DNA from: Bacterioplanes sp965233665
Lineage (GTDB): Bacteria > Pseudomonadota > Gammaproteobacteria > Pseudomonadales > Oceanobacteraceae
Length of the DNA: 64,000 nt
NCBI GenBank assembly: GCA_965233665.1
Contig: CBDDTG010000029.1
Span: forward strand, 1 to 64,000
Direction: 5' to 3'
A program made the position numbers and the translations under genes. Below, in pieces: positions 51,913-61,067 of the stretch. Under the pieces are notes generated by a model. That model was not told where the DNA came from, searched no databases, and was given only the letters and a program-made list of their open reading frames with translations. Within the stretch, counting starts at the first letter, position 1. Every line of letters starts with the position of its first letter.

Positions 51913-52932
51913 ATGAATGCCTTTTTACGTGTGATGACGCAGACGCTGCTAACCGCACTCGCATTACTCGTGCCATTTAGCCAGGCCGACATTTTAACGG
52001 CAGTTAGCACCACCATTGACCAAACCGTACGCATTGACGCCCGCATAGAGCCAGTTAACGAGAGCACCATTTCGGCCCAGACCGCTGGCGCTGTCACCCA
52101 GCTGTATTTTGATGTGAACGATCGGGTAAATAAGGGGGATTTGCTGCTGGAGATACAGGATACCGAGCAGCGCGCAGGGGTTTCCCAGGCAGAAGCCAAC
52201 CTCGCCAAAGCACTGGCGAATAACGAAGATGCTCAGGTGCTGTTAAAACGCAATCAACGCCTGTATCAGCAAGGCACATTATCGAAAGGCGAGTTCGACA
52301 GCACAATGGCCGCGGCCAAAAGTGCCCAAGCGGCGGTGGAAGCCGCCCGTGCCGGCTTGATTCAGGCGCGCCAGCAATTGAGCTACACCCGCGTCACGGC
52401 ACCTTATGGCGGCATTGTAAAAGCACGCCACGTAGAACTGGGTGAATGGGTCGCTCCTGGTCAAGCACTCATGTCGGGCTTTGCACCGGTGCCGCTGCGT
52501 GCCGTTGCCGATATTCCGCAGTATCTGGCGCAACAGCTAACCAAGGTCAGCGTAGAAACGGCTCAAGGAACCTATTCCACCCTGAGCACGACTCTGTTCC
52601 CCTATGCCGACTCACAGCATCACAGTGTGCGCCTGCGAGCGCGACTGGCCGACGATGCGGCGCTCATGCCTGGCAGTTGGGCCAAGGTAGCCATCAGCAG
52701 TGGTCAGCGAGCCGTCTTGCTGGTGCCTGCCAGTGCGGTTTTTCAGCGCGGTGAAATCAGTGCACTGTTTATTGAAACCGATCAAGGCACCCAGCTTCGA
52801 CAGGTCCGACTGGGCAATATCGTTCAGCAAGACGATGGACCTTGGCAAGAAGTGTTATCCGGTTTAACGGCAGGTGAGCGTTATCACAGTGACGCCTATG
52901 CCCATCTGGCACAACAAGGAGCCAGCCTATGA
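51913..52932 (+). CDS. RND efflux periplasmic adaptor (membrane fusion protein)
   Basis: 339 residues with a signal peptide (MNAFLRVMTQTLLTALALLV). The lipoyl half is NESTISAQTAGAVTQLYFDV and NDRVNKGDLLLEIQDTEQ, followed by a helical hairpin (AEANLAKALANNEDAQVLLK) and the second lipoyl half VTAPYGGIVKARHVELGEWV. A beta-barrel part follows. It bridges the RND pump with an outer-membrane channel. Its gene overlaps the pump gene by 4 bases. The outer-membrane partner is not in the window. Confidence 0.92.
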   Translation: MNAFLRVMTQTLLTALALLVPFSQADILTAVSTTIDQTVRIDARIEPVNESTISAQTAGAVTQLYFDVNDRVNKGDLLLEIQDTEQRAGVSQAEANLAKALANNEDAQVLLKRNQRLYQQGTLSKGEFDSTMAAAKSAQAAVEAARAGLIQARQQLSYTRVTAPYGGIVKARHVELGEWVAPGQALMSGFAPVPLRAVADIPQYLAQQLTKVSVETAQGTYSTLSTTLFPYADSQHHSVRLRARLADDAALMPGSWAKVAISSGQRAVLLVPASAVFQRGEISALFIETDQGTQLRQVRLGNIVQQDDGPWQEVLSGLTAGERYHSDAYAHLAQQGASL

Positions 52933-55900
52933 GCCTGGGCATTTCTGGTCGCATTGCCAGCGCTTTTCAAAACTCCGCCATCACGCCCCTGCTGGCTTTG
53001 ATTGGCTTGCTGCTAGGCGCGTTTGCCATTGTGGTCACCCCCAAAGAAGAAGAGCCACAAATTGACGTCACCTTTGCCAACGTCTTCATCGGTTTTCCCG
53101 GCGCCAGCGCACGAGAAGTCGAGCAAATGGTCGCCATTCCCGCTGAGCAAGTACTGTCTGAAATGGCTGGCGTGGATGATATTTTCTCAATTAGCCAACC
53201 AGGTCAGGCCGTTTTAACGGTGGCATTTGAAGTGGGTATCCCACGCCAGCAAGCCATCGTCAATCTCTACAACCAGGTGCACTCCCACCGCGATTGGTTT
53301 CCTCCGGGCCTCGGTGTGATGCAACCTGTGGTCAAACCCATGGGCATCGATGATGTACCTATCATGAGCCTGACCTTATGGTCAGCGGATTACAGCATCA
53401 GCGGTGCGGACCTGACCAAGGTAGCCCACACACTGGAAGACGAGCTTAAGCGCGTGTCCGGCACCCGCGACATCTACACGCTGGGCCAACAAACCAGCCT
53501 GGTGGATGTCGAGCTTGATCCTGCGCGCATGAACGGCCATGGTCTGGCATTTGATGATGTGCGCCGCGCGTTGCAGTCCGCCAATATCGGTGGCCAACTG
53601 CAATCAACCTTGCATAACAACCAGATCATGCGTGTGCAAGCCGGTACTTTCTTACAAACCAAAGACGATGTTGGCGCCCTAATTGTCGGCAAAACCAATG
53701 ACGGTTTGGTGTACCTGCGCGATGTCGCCAACATTGAGCAGCGAGCCGACACACCGCAACAGCAAGTGCAGTTTCTAAGGCCTGGCAGCGACAGCCAGCC
53801 AGCCGTGACTCTGGCGATTGCCAAGCAGCCGGGCACCAACGCCATCGATATCACCACCACCATTCGCCAGCGGCTGCAACAATTGCACGGCACTTTGATT
53901 CCCGATGCCATTCAGGTGGACATCACCCGTGATTATGGTCAAACAGCCAAAACCAAATCCGACCAGTTGATGGCCAAGCTGCTGTTCGCCACTGCAGCGG
54001 TCGTGGTGTTGGTGCTGGCAACCATGAGCTGGCGCGAAGCAGTGATTGTCGGCGGCGCCATATTCATCACCCTGGCCATTACTTTGTTTGCTTCTTGGGT
54101 ATGGGGCTTTACCCTCAACCGCGTATCGCTATTTGCACTGATTTTTTCGATCGGCATTTTGGTCGATGACGCCATTGTGGTGGTCGAAAACATTCATCGT
54201 CATATGCACCTCGGCGGACAAAAACTGCTGGAGATTATTCCCCAAGCCGTTGACGAAGTGGGCGGCCCGACCATTCTCGCCACCTTTACGGTGATTGCTG
54301 CGCTGATGCCGATGGCGTTTGTTTCTGGATTGATGGGCCCTTACATGAGCCCCATCCCAATCAACGCCTCAACCGGCATGTTGATCTCGCTGATCATCGC
54401 CTTCGTGGTGACCCCTTGGTTGTCATATGCCTTGTTGCGGCGTCAGTTTGAGCGCGAGGCCAAACCGACGACCAACGATCATGCCTCGGCCCATGAGCAG
54501 GAAATGGATGGTCGTCTGTACGATTTTTTTAACCGCCTGATGCGCCCTTTTATCGACAGCAGCCGTCGCCGCTGGCTGCTCTTCGCCGTGGTGATCGCCA
54601 CCATTGGCCTCGCCGTGGCATTACCAGCAGCCAAGCTGGTAGTGATGAAAATGCTGCCCTTCGATAATAAATCTGAGTTTCAAGTGGTGGTCGATATGCC
54701 AGAGGGCACGCCCATGGAGCAAACCTTAGCGGTGCTGGAGGCACTCGCTGCGGAGCTTAACCAAGTGCCAGAAGTTAAGGATATCCAGCTTTACGCCGGT
54801 GCTTCCGCGCCAATTAACTTCAATGGTTTGGTGCGCCAATATTACTTGCGCTCGCTGCCTCATCAGGGCGATTTGCAGGTCAATTTGGTGGATAAATCCC
54901 AGCGTGAGCGCCAAAGTCACGACATTGCGCTGTCCGTGCGCCCTGCCCTGCGCGCCATTGGCGAGCGTTATCAGGCCAACGTCAAAGTGGTTGAAGTGCC
55001 GCCAGGGCCGCCGGTGATGGCACCGATTGTGGCAGAGGTGTATGGCACCCACTATCAGCGCCAAATGGATGCTGCCAAGCGCTTACGCAAAATCTTCGAA
55101 AACACCGCCGGGATCGTCGACGTCGATGACTGGATCGAAGACGATCAGCCGCTGCGACGCATCAGCATCGACCGCCAGCGCGCTGCCCAACTGGGCATCA
55201 ATCAAGCCACGGTGGTACAAGCCATCAATACCGCCTTAGGCGGCGAAGACGTCAGCTATCTGCACAATGGCCAGTCCAAATACCCGCTGCCGGTACGCTT
55301 AGCCTTTAACGACGGTGACCGTGGCGACCTGGATGCCCTTTTGAGCATGAAAATCCGTGCGGCCGAAGGCCAGTTTGTTGCCATTGGTGATCTGGTCAGC
55401 GTGCACCATGAGCAAGTAGAGAAAAATATCTATCGCAAAAATCTGCAGCCCGTTGTCTTCGTAACCGGAGATATGGCCGGCGACCTCGACAGCCCACTGT
55501 ATGGCTTGTTCGATATCGCATTACAGCTTGCAGATGAAGGCCTTAGCTGGCCGCAGTTTTTCATCCGCCAACCACCGATGCCTTTTGATACCACCCTTAA
55601 ATGGGACGGCGAGTGGCAGATCACCTATGAAACGTTTCGCGACATGGGTATCGCCTATGGCATTGGCATGATCTTGATTTATCTCTTAGTCGTGGCGCAA
55701 TTTCGCTCCTATACAGTGCCGCTGATTATTATGGCGCCGATTCCATTGACCATCATTGGCGTTATGCCCGGCCATGCATTGTTTGGCGCGCAGTTCACCG
55801 CCACCTCCATGATCGGCATGATCGCCCTGGCCGGCATCATAGTGCGCAACTCCATTTTGCTGGTCGATTTCATCCATCAAAAACACCAAGAAGGCATGGC

Positions 55901-56126
55901 CTTTAAGGATGCCATCGTCACCTCGGCGGCCGTGCGAGCTCGCCCCATCGTTTTGACGGGCGTGGCAGCAATGATCGGCGCATTTTTTATCCTCGACGAC
56001 CCCATTTTCAATGGCCTGGCTATTTCATTGATTTTTGGCATTTTAATTTCGACCGCTCTGACACTGGTCATCATTCCACTGCTCTACTATGCCGTAATGC
56101 ACAAGCGCATGATGCCAGCGACCTAA
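52929..56126 (+). CDS. RND-superfamily efflux pump, inner-membrane subunit
   Basis: 1065 residues, full length for AcrB/MexB-type pumps. The N-terminus LLALIGLLLGAFAIVVTPKE...PGASAREVEQMVAIPAE is the HME/HAE-type start, followed by the loop EILVDDAIVVVENIH (GILVDDAIVVVENIH, helix 4 with the two Asp proton carriers). The second half contains APIPLTIIGVMPG, GIIVRNSILLVDFIHQ and TALTLVIIPLLYYAVM. Closest by sequence is the smaller-substrate branch, but I cannot tell drug from metal. It is cotranscribed with the adaptor gene. Confidence 0.92.
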   Translation: MSLGISGRIASAFQNSAITPLLALIGLLLGAFAIVVTPKEEEPQIDVTFANVFIGFPGASAREVEQMVAIPAEQVLSEMAGVDDIFSISQPGQAVLTVAFEVGIPRQQAIVNLYNQVHSHRDWFPPGLGVMQPVVKPMGIDDVPIMSLTLWSADYSISGADLTKVAHTLEDELKRVSGTRDIYTLGQQTSLVDVELDPARMNGHGLAFDDVRRALQSANIGGQLQSTLHNNQIMRVQAGTFLQTKDDVGALIVGKTNDGLVYLRDVANIEQRADTPQQQVQFLRPGSDSQPAVTLAIAKQPGTNAIDITTTIRQRLQQLHGTLIPDAIQVDITRDYGQTAKTKSDQLMAKLLFATAAVVVLVLATMSWREAVIVGGAIFITLAITLFASWVWGFTLNRVSLFALIFSIGILVDDAIVVVENIHRHMHLGGQKLLEIIPQAVDEVGGPTILATFTVIAALMPMAFVSGLMGPYMSPIPINASTGMLISLIIAFVVTPWLSYALLRRQFEREAKPTTNDHASAHEQEMDGRLYDFFNRLMRPFIDSSRRRWLLFAVVIATIGLAVALPAAKLVVMKMLPFDNKSEFQVVVDMPEGTPMEQTLAVLEALAAELNQVPEVKDIQLYAGASAPINFNGLVRQYYLRSLPHQGDLQVNLVDKSQRERQSHDIALSVRPALRAIGERYQANVKVVEVPPGPPVMAPIVAEVYGTHYQRQMDAAKRLRKIFENTAGIVDVDDWIEDDQPLRRISIDRQRAAQLGINQATVVQAINTALGGEDVSYLHNGQSKYPLPVRLAFNDGDRGDLDALLSMKIRAAEGQFVAIGDLVSVHHEQVEKNIYRKNLQPVVFVTGDMAGDLDSPLYGLFDIALQLADEGLSWPQFFIRQPPMPFDTTLKWDGEWQITYETFRDMGIAYGIGMILIYLLVVAQFRSYTVPLIIMAPIPLTIIGVMPGHALFGAQFTATSMIGMIALAGIIVRNSILLVDFIHQKHQEGMAFKDAIVTSAAVRARPIVLTGVAAMIGAFFILDDPIFNGLAISLIFGILISTALTLVIIPLLYYAVMHKRMMPAT

Positions 56127-56133
56127 GCAACCA

Positions 56134-56155
56134 CGGGCACCAGTCTTGGTGCCCG
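56134..56155 (+). terminator. Stem-loop after the RND pump gene
   Basis: CGGGCACCA (56134-56142) and TGGTGCCCG (56147-56155) are a perfect 9-bp stem with a 4-base loop, 8 bases after the stop. No T run follows, so it may only stabilise the 3' end. Confidence 0.5.
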
Positions 56156-56252
56156 CCACTGTCGAAGTGCTTGCTCCTCCACAAATCCCGATGAAGCCAG
56201 GTGCCCCTTCGTCTACACTAACGACACCTATGTTGTTAAGGCGCCGCTCTGC

Positions 56253-57839
56253 ATGCCAGCCACCGCTTCTGACACTCCGATTCAAAGCAGCCACCGCCAT
56301 CAGTCCTTGGTGTGGCGCATTATTTTGTATTTTGCGGCAGCCTCACTGGCTCTGGCCATTTCGGTCGGCGCCGGCATTGCTTTCTGGAACTACCAGCAAC
56401 AGCTCGACACCTTCGAAAAACGCCTTGGCGACATCCGGTCCAGCTATTTGGAGTCACTGGGGTTCAGCCTGTGGTTTTACGACGAAGTGCAAATCCGCAC
56501 CCAAGTGCAAGGCATTGAGAACCTCGATGCCATTGCCTATGTACGGGTGACCGACAACCTGAATCTCAATATCGAACGTGGAACTCGGCCACACCATGAC
56601 TACATCCATGAGATGGAGATTCGCTTTAATGAGCGCGTATTAGGAAAGTTGGAAATTGCCTTCGACCGGGAAGCCGTATTCGACGCTGCTTTTCAAGCGG
56701 CGCTATCCAGCATTGTCGCTCAGTTATTTAGCATGCTGCTGTTGGCCAGCTTGCTCGGCGCCGTGGTCCATCGCCTCATCAATCGCCGCGTGTTGTCGAT
56801 GGCTGCAGAGGTCAATGATCGCTTACAAACACAAAACTACGAGCCGCTATCTATCCGCCAAAGCCAGGCCGGTGATGAAATAGACACCTTGATCGATGCG
56901 TTCAATTCACTGAGCGCGCAGATGAACAATGAACTGCAACAACGTACCTTAGCGCAGCAACAGCTTAAAACCGTGAACTCTGAGCTCGAAGACAGAGTCA
57001 TTGAACGTACTGAAAATCTGCAAAAAACCGTCGACGAACTCAATCACACGCTGTCAGAGCTGCACAGCACCCAAAGCAAGTTGATCGAGGCCGAAAAACT
57101 GTCGTCTCTGGGCGGCATGGTGGCCGGCATCGCTCACGAGATTAATACCCCATTGGGCCTTTGCATCACCATCCACTCATACATAGACGACAACTACAAA
57201 GAGCTGCGTGAGCGCTTTGATAGCGGCAACATTCGCAAGCAGGATTTTGTCGAGTTTACCGCCATGATGGATGAAAGCCTGGGCATACTAGATAAAAACC
57301 TGCAGCGTGCGGCACACCTGATCAAAAGCTTTAAACAAGTATCGGAAGACCAAACCGGTGAGCACATTCGCGACTTTAGCCTGCATGACTATTTGCATGA
57401 AGTCATGGAAACCCTGTCACCGCGCTTTAAGCAAACACAGCACCAGGTCAATATTGATTGCTCTAGCAGTTTGCGCCTGCAAACCTTGCCAGGTGCCATT
57501 TCTCAGGTCATTACCAACCTGGTGATGAACTCATTACTGCACGGTTTCGAGCACCGCAACGACGGTCGCATTGATATTATTTGCGCCGAAGAGCGCGGCA
57601 ACGTCGTTATTTGCTACCGCGATGACGGCTGCGGCTTATCTGATGAAGCCAAACAGAAAATATTTGATCCATTTTACACCACTAAGCGCGGCCAGGGCGG
57701 CACAGGCCTTGGCATGCATTTGGTTTACAACATCGTCAAACAGCGCCTGCAAGGCGACATCACGCTGGATGACAGTGAGCAAGGCACCGCCTTTCGCTTG
57801 ATTATTCCCAAAAAAATCAGCCAATCTGAGGAGTCATAA
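56253..57839 (+). CDS. Sensor histidine kinase with periplasmic domain and HAMP
   Basis: 528 residues. Two membrane spans (about 25-47 and 153-175) enclose a periplasmic domain. HAMP follows, then a coiled coil with LQKTVDELNHTLSELHSTQS. The phospho-acceptor His lies at about 295 (GIAHEINTPLGL), and the ATPase domain carries NLVMNSLLHGFEHRNDGRID (N box), YRDDGCGL (G1), FDPFYTTKRGQGGTGLGMHL (F and G2). No regulator or receiver domain is adjacent. It lies 126 bases after the RND operon, so it might sense the same compounds (inference). Confidence 0.9.
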   Translation: MPATASDTPIQSSHRHQSLVWRIILYFAAASLALAISVGAGIAFWNYQQQLDTFEKRLGDIRSSYLESLGFSLWFYDEVQIRTQVQGIENLDAIAYVRVTDNLNLNIERGTRPHHDYIHEMEIRFNERVLGKLEIAFDREAVFDAAFQAALSSIVAQLFSMLLLASLLGAVVHRLINRRVLSMAAEVNDRLQTQNYEPLSIRQSQAGDEIDTLIDAFNSLSAQMNNELQQRTLAQQQLKTVNSELEDRVIERTENLQKTVDELNHTLSELHSTQSKLIEAEKLSSLGGMVAGIAHEINTPLGLCITIHSYIDDNYKELRERFDSGNIRKQDFVEFTAMMDESLGILDKNLQRAAHLIKSFKQVSEDQTGEHIRDFSLHDYLHEVMETLSPRFKQTQHQVNIDCSSSLRLQTLPGAISQVITNLVMNSLLHGFEHRNDGRIDIICAEERGNVVICYRDDGCGLSDEAKQKIFDPFYTTKRGQGGTGLGMHLVYNIVKQRLQGDITLDDSEQGTAFRLIIPKKISQSEES

Positions 57840-57938
57840 AAGCGAGCCGCCAATATTTGAACAATCATTGTGCAGTGATGGCGGTAGTCTACGTGCGACA
57901 ACGAAGCATAATAAACGGCTCTACTTCAGGGGCTTATT

Positions 57939-58727
57939 ATGAGCATTCGGCACAGTCTTTTTCTATCCCACGGCGGCGGCCCGCTGCCACTGTTAGATGA
58001 CCCACAGCACAGCCAACTGGTCAGCCAACTGCAACACATCGCCAGCCAACTGCCCAAGCCAGATGCCATCATAGTTTGCAGCGCGCACTGGGAAGCTGAC
58101 CCCATTCAAATCAACGCCGCAGCAGCCCCCGAGTTATTGTATGACTACAGCGGCTTTCCTGCCGCCGCCTATCAGCTCGCTTACCCTTGCCCCGGACAAC
58201 CCGCACTGGCCGATGCGGTGACAGCTGCACTGCATGAGCACGACATCAACGCCGAGCAAACGACACAACGTGGCTTGGATCACGGCGTATTTGTACCGTT
58301 GAGCCTGATGTTTCCAGACGCCAGTATTCCCTGCGTGCAAGTGTCCTTACATCCCTCTTTAAGTGCAGACCAGCACCTTAAGCTGGGCCATGCGCTGGCG
58401 AGCATTGAATGGCCAAAAATGCTGCTCATTGGCTCAGGGTTTTCATTTCATAATATGCAGGCGTTTTTCAGCAGCGCGGAAACGGATGACAAAAACCTGG
58501 CTTTTGAAGCCTGGCTGCAACACACAGTGCAACGCACTGACATCAGCGAACAGCAGCGCGCCGAGCAACTGTGTCATTGGCAGCAAGCGCCACACGCTCA
58601 TTATTGCCACCCGCGGGCCGAGCATTTACTGCCCCTGCATGTGTGTTATGGCGCCCTTGGGCGCCCTGCGCAGCAAGCTTGGTCGGCCCATGTGCTTAAC
58701 AAGCAAGCCAGCTTTTTTCTGTGGTAG
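57939..58727 (+). CDS. DODA-type extradiol ring-opening dioxygenase
   Basis: 262 residues. Marks: FLSHGGGPLPLLDD near the N-terminus, VCSAHWEADPIQINAAAAPE, GLDHGVFVPLSLMFPDASIP, and LLIGSGFSFHNM. The His residues in SHGGG, SAHWE and GLDHG are the usual metal ligands of the LigB/YgiD family. Some members open 4,5-dihydroxyphenylalanine rings; the substrate here is unknown. Its 3' end overlaps the DAHP synthase gene by 32 bases in convergent orientation. Confidence 0.88.
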   Translation: MSIRHSLFLSHGGGPLPLLDDPQHSQLVSQLQHIASQLPKPDAIIVCSAHWEADPIQINAAAAPELLYDYSGFPAAAYQLAYPCPGQPALADAVTAALHEHDINAEQTTQRGLDHGVFVPLSLMFPDASIPCVQVSLHPSLSADQHLKLGHALASIEWPKMLLIGSGFSFHNMQAFFSSAETDDKNLAFEAWLQHTVQRTDISEQQRAEQLCHWQQAPHAHYCHPRAEHLLPLHVCYGALGRPAQQAWSAHVLNKQASFFLW

Positions 58728-59784
58728 TGGCCAATAACTGCTGATGCAGCTCCCTCAGCAGGGTTTCTGTTTGCTCCCAGCCCAAACACGGATCGGTAAT
58801 AGATTGCCCATGCACTGAGCCATCATCACAGCGGCCTTCAACCAAAAAGCTCTCCAGCATAATGCCCACTACCGGTACCTGCTGCTGCCGTTGCGCCACC
58901 ACCTGACGGGCAATATCCATTTGCCGACGGTGCTGTTTCTCAGCGTTGGCATGACTGCAATCCACCAGCACCCTGGCGCTGCAGCGCGCAGCCTCGGCTG
59001 TCTGCGCGGCTTGAATAATGGAGTCAGAGTCATAGTTGGTTAGCCCATGTCCGCCGCGCAAGACCAAGTGGGTATCAGCATTGCCTGCTGTCGTCGCCAT
59101 GGCTAACTGACCATCATCATTAATGCCCAATGTGTGATGAGGGTGGCGCGCCGCCACCATGGCATTAATCGCATTATCGACGGAGCCATCCGTGCTGTTT
59201 TTAATCCCAACGGGCAGTGGCAAGCCACTGACCAGCTCACGATGCGGCTGGGACTCAGCTGTGCGAGCACCAATCGCTGCCCAGCTGATCAAATCTTCAA
59301 AGTACGGCGACACTAACGGGTTAAGCACCTCATTCGCCAGCGGCAGGCCAAGCTCTAGCAGTTGACGCATCAGCTGTCGGGAGTGCATCAGCCCTAGCTC
59401 CATGTTGCCCAAGCCATCACGCAGAGGGTCATAGGCCAAGCCTTTCCAACCCACACGCGTGCGTGGTTTTTCAACATAAGCTCGCATGACAATGAGCAGT
59501 TGATCCTGCAACTGCTCGCTCAACGCCCTCAACTTGCTGCCATATTCCAGCGCAGCGCTGTCATCGTGCAATGAGCAGGGGCCAACGATCACCAATAATC
59601 GTCGATCGTCGCCGGATAAACAGCGCCGAATCGCTTGGCGGTGTTGTCTTACTTGCGCCTGCACAACCGCGCTGAGTGGTAGCTGTTGGCGTAACTCAGC
59701 AACCGAAGCCACCGGGCTAAATTGCGTTGGTATAGGATTTAATGACTCGTCATTGGAAGCGAGTGCATGGGTGCAGCCAGTCAT
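58696..59784 (-). CDS. 3-Deoxy-7-phosphoheptulonate (DAHP) synthase, class I
   Basis: 362 residues, first enzyme of the shikimate route (PEP + erythrose 4-phosphate). The typical motifs are VIVGPCSLHDDSAALEYGSK, VMRAYVEKPRTRVGWKGLAY, WAAIGARTAESQPHRELVSG, VGIKNSTDGSVDNAINAM, and LVDCSHANAEKQHRRQMDIA. It is closest to the AroF/AroG/AroH type I-alpha group, which respond to Tyr, Phe or Trp; the inhibiting amino acid cannot be read here. The ATG at 59784 follows AGGAG. Upstream lies an unusual double-leader region. Confidence 0.93.
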   Translation of the reverse strand: MTGCTHALASNDESLNPIPTQFSPVASVAELRQQLPLSAVVQAQVRQHRQAIRRCLSGDDRRLLVIVGPCSLHDDSAALEYGSKLRALSEQLQDQLLIVMRAYVEKPRTRVGWKGLAYDPLRDGLGNMELGLMHSRQLMRQLLELGLPLANEVLNPLVSPYFEDLISWAAIGARTAESQPHRELVSGLPLPVGIKNSTDGSVDNAINAMVAARHPHHTLGINDDGQLAMATTAGNADTHLVLRGGHGLTNYDSDSIIQAAQTAEAARCSARVLVDCSHANAEKQHRRQMDIARQVVAQRQQQVPVVGIMLESFLVEGRCDDGSVHGQSITDPCLGWEQTETLLRELHQQLLATTTEKSWLAC

Positions 59785-59829
59785 AAATGTATCTCCTGAG
59801 TAATTGAAATCGGCTTAGAACTAAAAAAT

Positions 59830-59904
59830 TCAATAACGATAAAATCGCCAGCAGATTCCAAACGCATACCACCAAGACACTGACTTGCTTGCACTGTGTT
59901 GCAT
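59830..59904 (-). CDS. Leader-like peptide 2, aromatic-rich (24 aa), before DAHP synthase
   Basis: ATG at 59904 with an ideal ribosome-binding site (GAGGAAGAG at 59915-59907, 7-base spacing). It ends SWWYAFGICWRFYRY then TGA: eight aromatic residues (3 W, 3 Y, 2 F) within the last 14. Such clusters of control codons are the mark of aromatic amino acid attenuator peptides. It is followed 45 bases later by the DAHP synthase ATG, with no terminator between. GTTATTGAA (overlapping the leader end) can pair, with one mismatch, with TTCAATTAC just before the synthase ribosome-binding site. Confidence 0.75.
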   Translation of the reverse strand: MQHSASKSVSWWYAFGICWRFYRY

Positions 59905-59945
59905 AACTCTTCCTCATGTTCTGAGTCATCATGTGATGCAATGGC

Positions 59946-60016
59946 AAAAAAAAACCCCGAGCGGCTCGACTGCCGTTCGGGGTTTTCCGTTGGCAGTCCG
60001 GGCTGCCCGGACTGCC
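59946..60016 (-). terminator. Attenuator-like double hairpin with terminator between the two leader ORFs
   Basis: On the minus strand hairpin A is GGCAGTCCGGG-CAG-CCCGGACTGCC (60016-59992), 11 perfect pairs. Hairpin B is CCCCGAACGG-CAGTCGAG-CCGCTCGGGG followed by nine T (59984-59946), a textbook terminator. The 3' arm of A contains GACTGCC, which can pair with GGCAGTC within the 5' arm and loop of B. This gives two exclusive folds as in 2:3 versus 3:4 attenuators. It could equally be a plain terminator for the EamA gene; the alternative pairing favours a regulatory role. Confidence 0.7.
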
Positions 60017-60029
60017 GATGTATCACTTA

Positions 60030-60161
60030 TTAGCGACGGCCCGGGTACTGGCAAAAATAGCCATAACCAAACCAGCCAAAAAACACACACGCACCAGCAA
60101 CACGCACTGTTTTCAGTACGTGCTCAAATGAGGTTTGCGTGGGTGTCATTAAATTCTTCAT
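60030..60161 (-). CDS. Leader-like peptide 1, aromatic-rich (43 aa)
   Basis: ATG at 60161 (or an internal ATG at 60149 with GAAG upstream), ending with two TAA codons. The second half reads VFFGWFGYGYFCQY, with eight aromatic residues within 13. It begins 25 bases after the EamA transporter stop and ends 14 bases before hairpin A. Its ribosome-binding site is weak. It is either an attenuation leader for DAHP synthase or a small membrane protein (the same segment is hydrophobic). Confidence 0.5.
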   Translation of the reverse strand: MKNLMTPTQTSFEHVLKTVRVAGACVFFGWFGYGYFCQYPGRR

Positions 60162-60185
60162 ATACCGGAGTATTCCGCTTTCTAA

Positions 60186-61067
60186 CTAAGAGTGCAACCC
60201 CGAAGCCGGCACAAGGCGCTCAGCTCTAGCAAAGCGTGCCTGAAAAATGCCTGCAACAATAATCACACCGCAACCTGCCATTTGCAGGGCGCTTAATTGC
60301 TCAGCAAACAGCCACCAGCCGAATACCACCACGGCCACCGGCTCACTGTAGGCCAGAGTGCCAAACACCGCGGTCGGCAAACGCTGCATAGCCGCTACGG
60401 TTAACGCCATGGCCAAAAAGCCCGGTATCAGCGCCGTTGCCAATGCCCAAGGCAGCACATCCAGCGGTACCACCACATTCTGCGGACCAGCTAAGAGCAG
60501 CATTAAAAAACCGCCTACCGCCAGCTGCCACAGCGTTGCCTGCGACGCTGGCAAGGTATCTTTATTGTGGCGATTTAATAGCATAAAAGCCGCGTAAGCC
60601 AGCATCGCCAACGCCGCATAGGCCAGCCCTTTTGCATCGCTGCCGCTGATGTCTAAGCGAAACTCCATCACCATGGCGAAGCCAAATAACGCCACGAAAA
60701 TGCACAACAGCTGCCAACGATTAATATACTCTTGCCAAATAAAATGGCCGGCAATTGCTGCACATACAGGAGCCAGGTACACCACCAAGATGGCATTGGC
60801 CATGGTGGTGTAATTCATGGCTTCAACATAAAACACAATAAAACCCGCGAGAAAAACACCTCCAAGCAAGGTTAAAGCGCGTGGCCTGTGCCACTGACAA
60901 CGCTGAGTCAGCAGCCACGCAAACACCAACACCGCCCCCAGCCCTAGGCGATAGAAGGTAATGACCGCTGCGTCCACGCCCGCATTGCGCGACATAACGC
61001 CCATGGTGGCCATGCCCACCGCCCCTGCGACGGCCAGCCAAGCTGGATTAAGTACTCGCCCGTTCAT
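60186..61067 (-). CDS. EamA-family (DMT) transporter 2
   Basis: 293 residues with ten hydrophobic helices in two EamA halves, starting MNGRVLNPAWLAVAGAVGMA. Its ATG lies inside the 3' end of the upstream EamA gene (20-base overlap), so both are cotranscribed. Drug/metabolite transporters export amino acids, nucleosides or drugs; the substrate is unknown. The location just upstream of the DAHP synthase leader region raises the possibility of an aromatic metabolite (inference only). Confidence 0.85.
   Translation of the reverse strand: MNGRVLNPAWLAVAGAVGMATMGVMSRNAGVDAAVITFYRLGLGAVLVFAWLLTQRCQWHRPRALTLLGGVFLAGFIVFYVEAMNYTTMANAILVVYLAPVCAAIAGHFIWQEYINRWQLLCIFVALFGFAMVMEFRLDISGSDAKGLAYAALAMLAYAAFMLLNRHNKDTLPASQATLWQLAVGGFLMLLLAGPQNVVVPLDVLPWALATALIPGFLAMALTVAAMQRLPTAVFGTLAYSEPVAVVVFGWWLFAEQLSALQMAGCGVIIVAGIFQARFARAERLVPASGLHS

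Noticed and set aside
59781..60026. 81-codon minus-strand frame ending at the DAHP synthase start
   Set aside because: It runs through the terminator hairpins and its only stretch with plausible protein content (GGMRLESAGDFIVIEFF) has no ribosome-binding site. The frame shifted by one carries the much better supported leader peptide.
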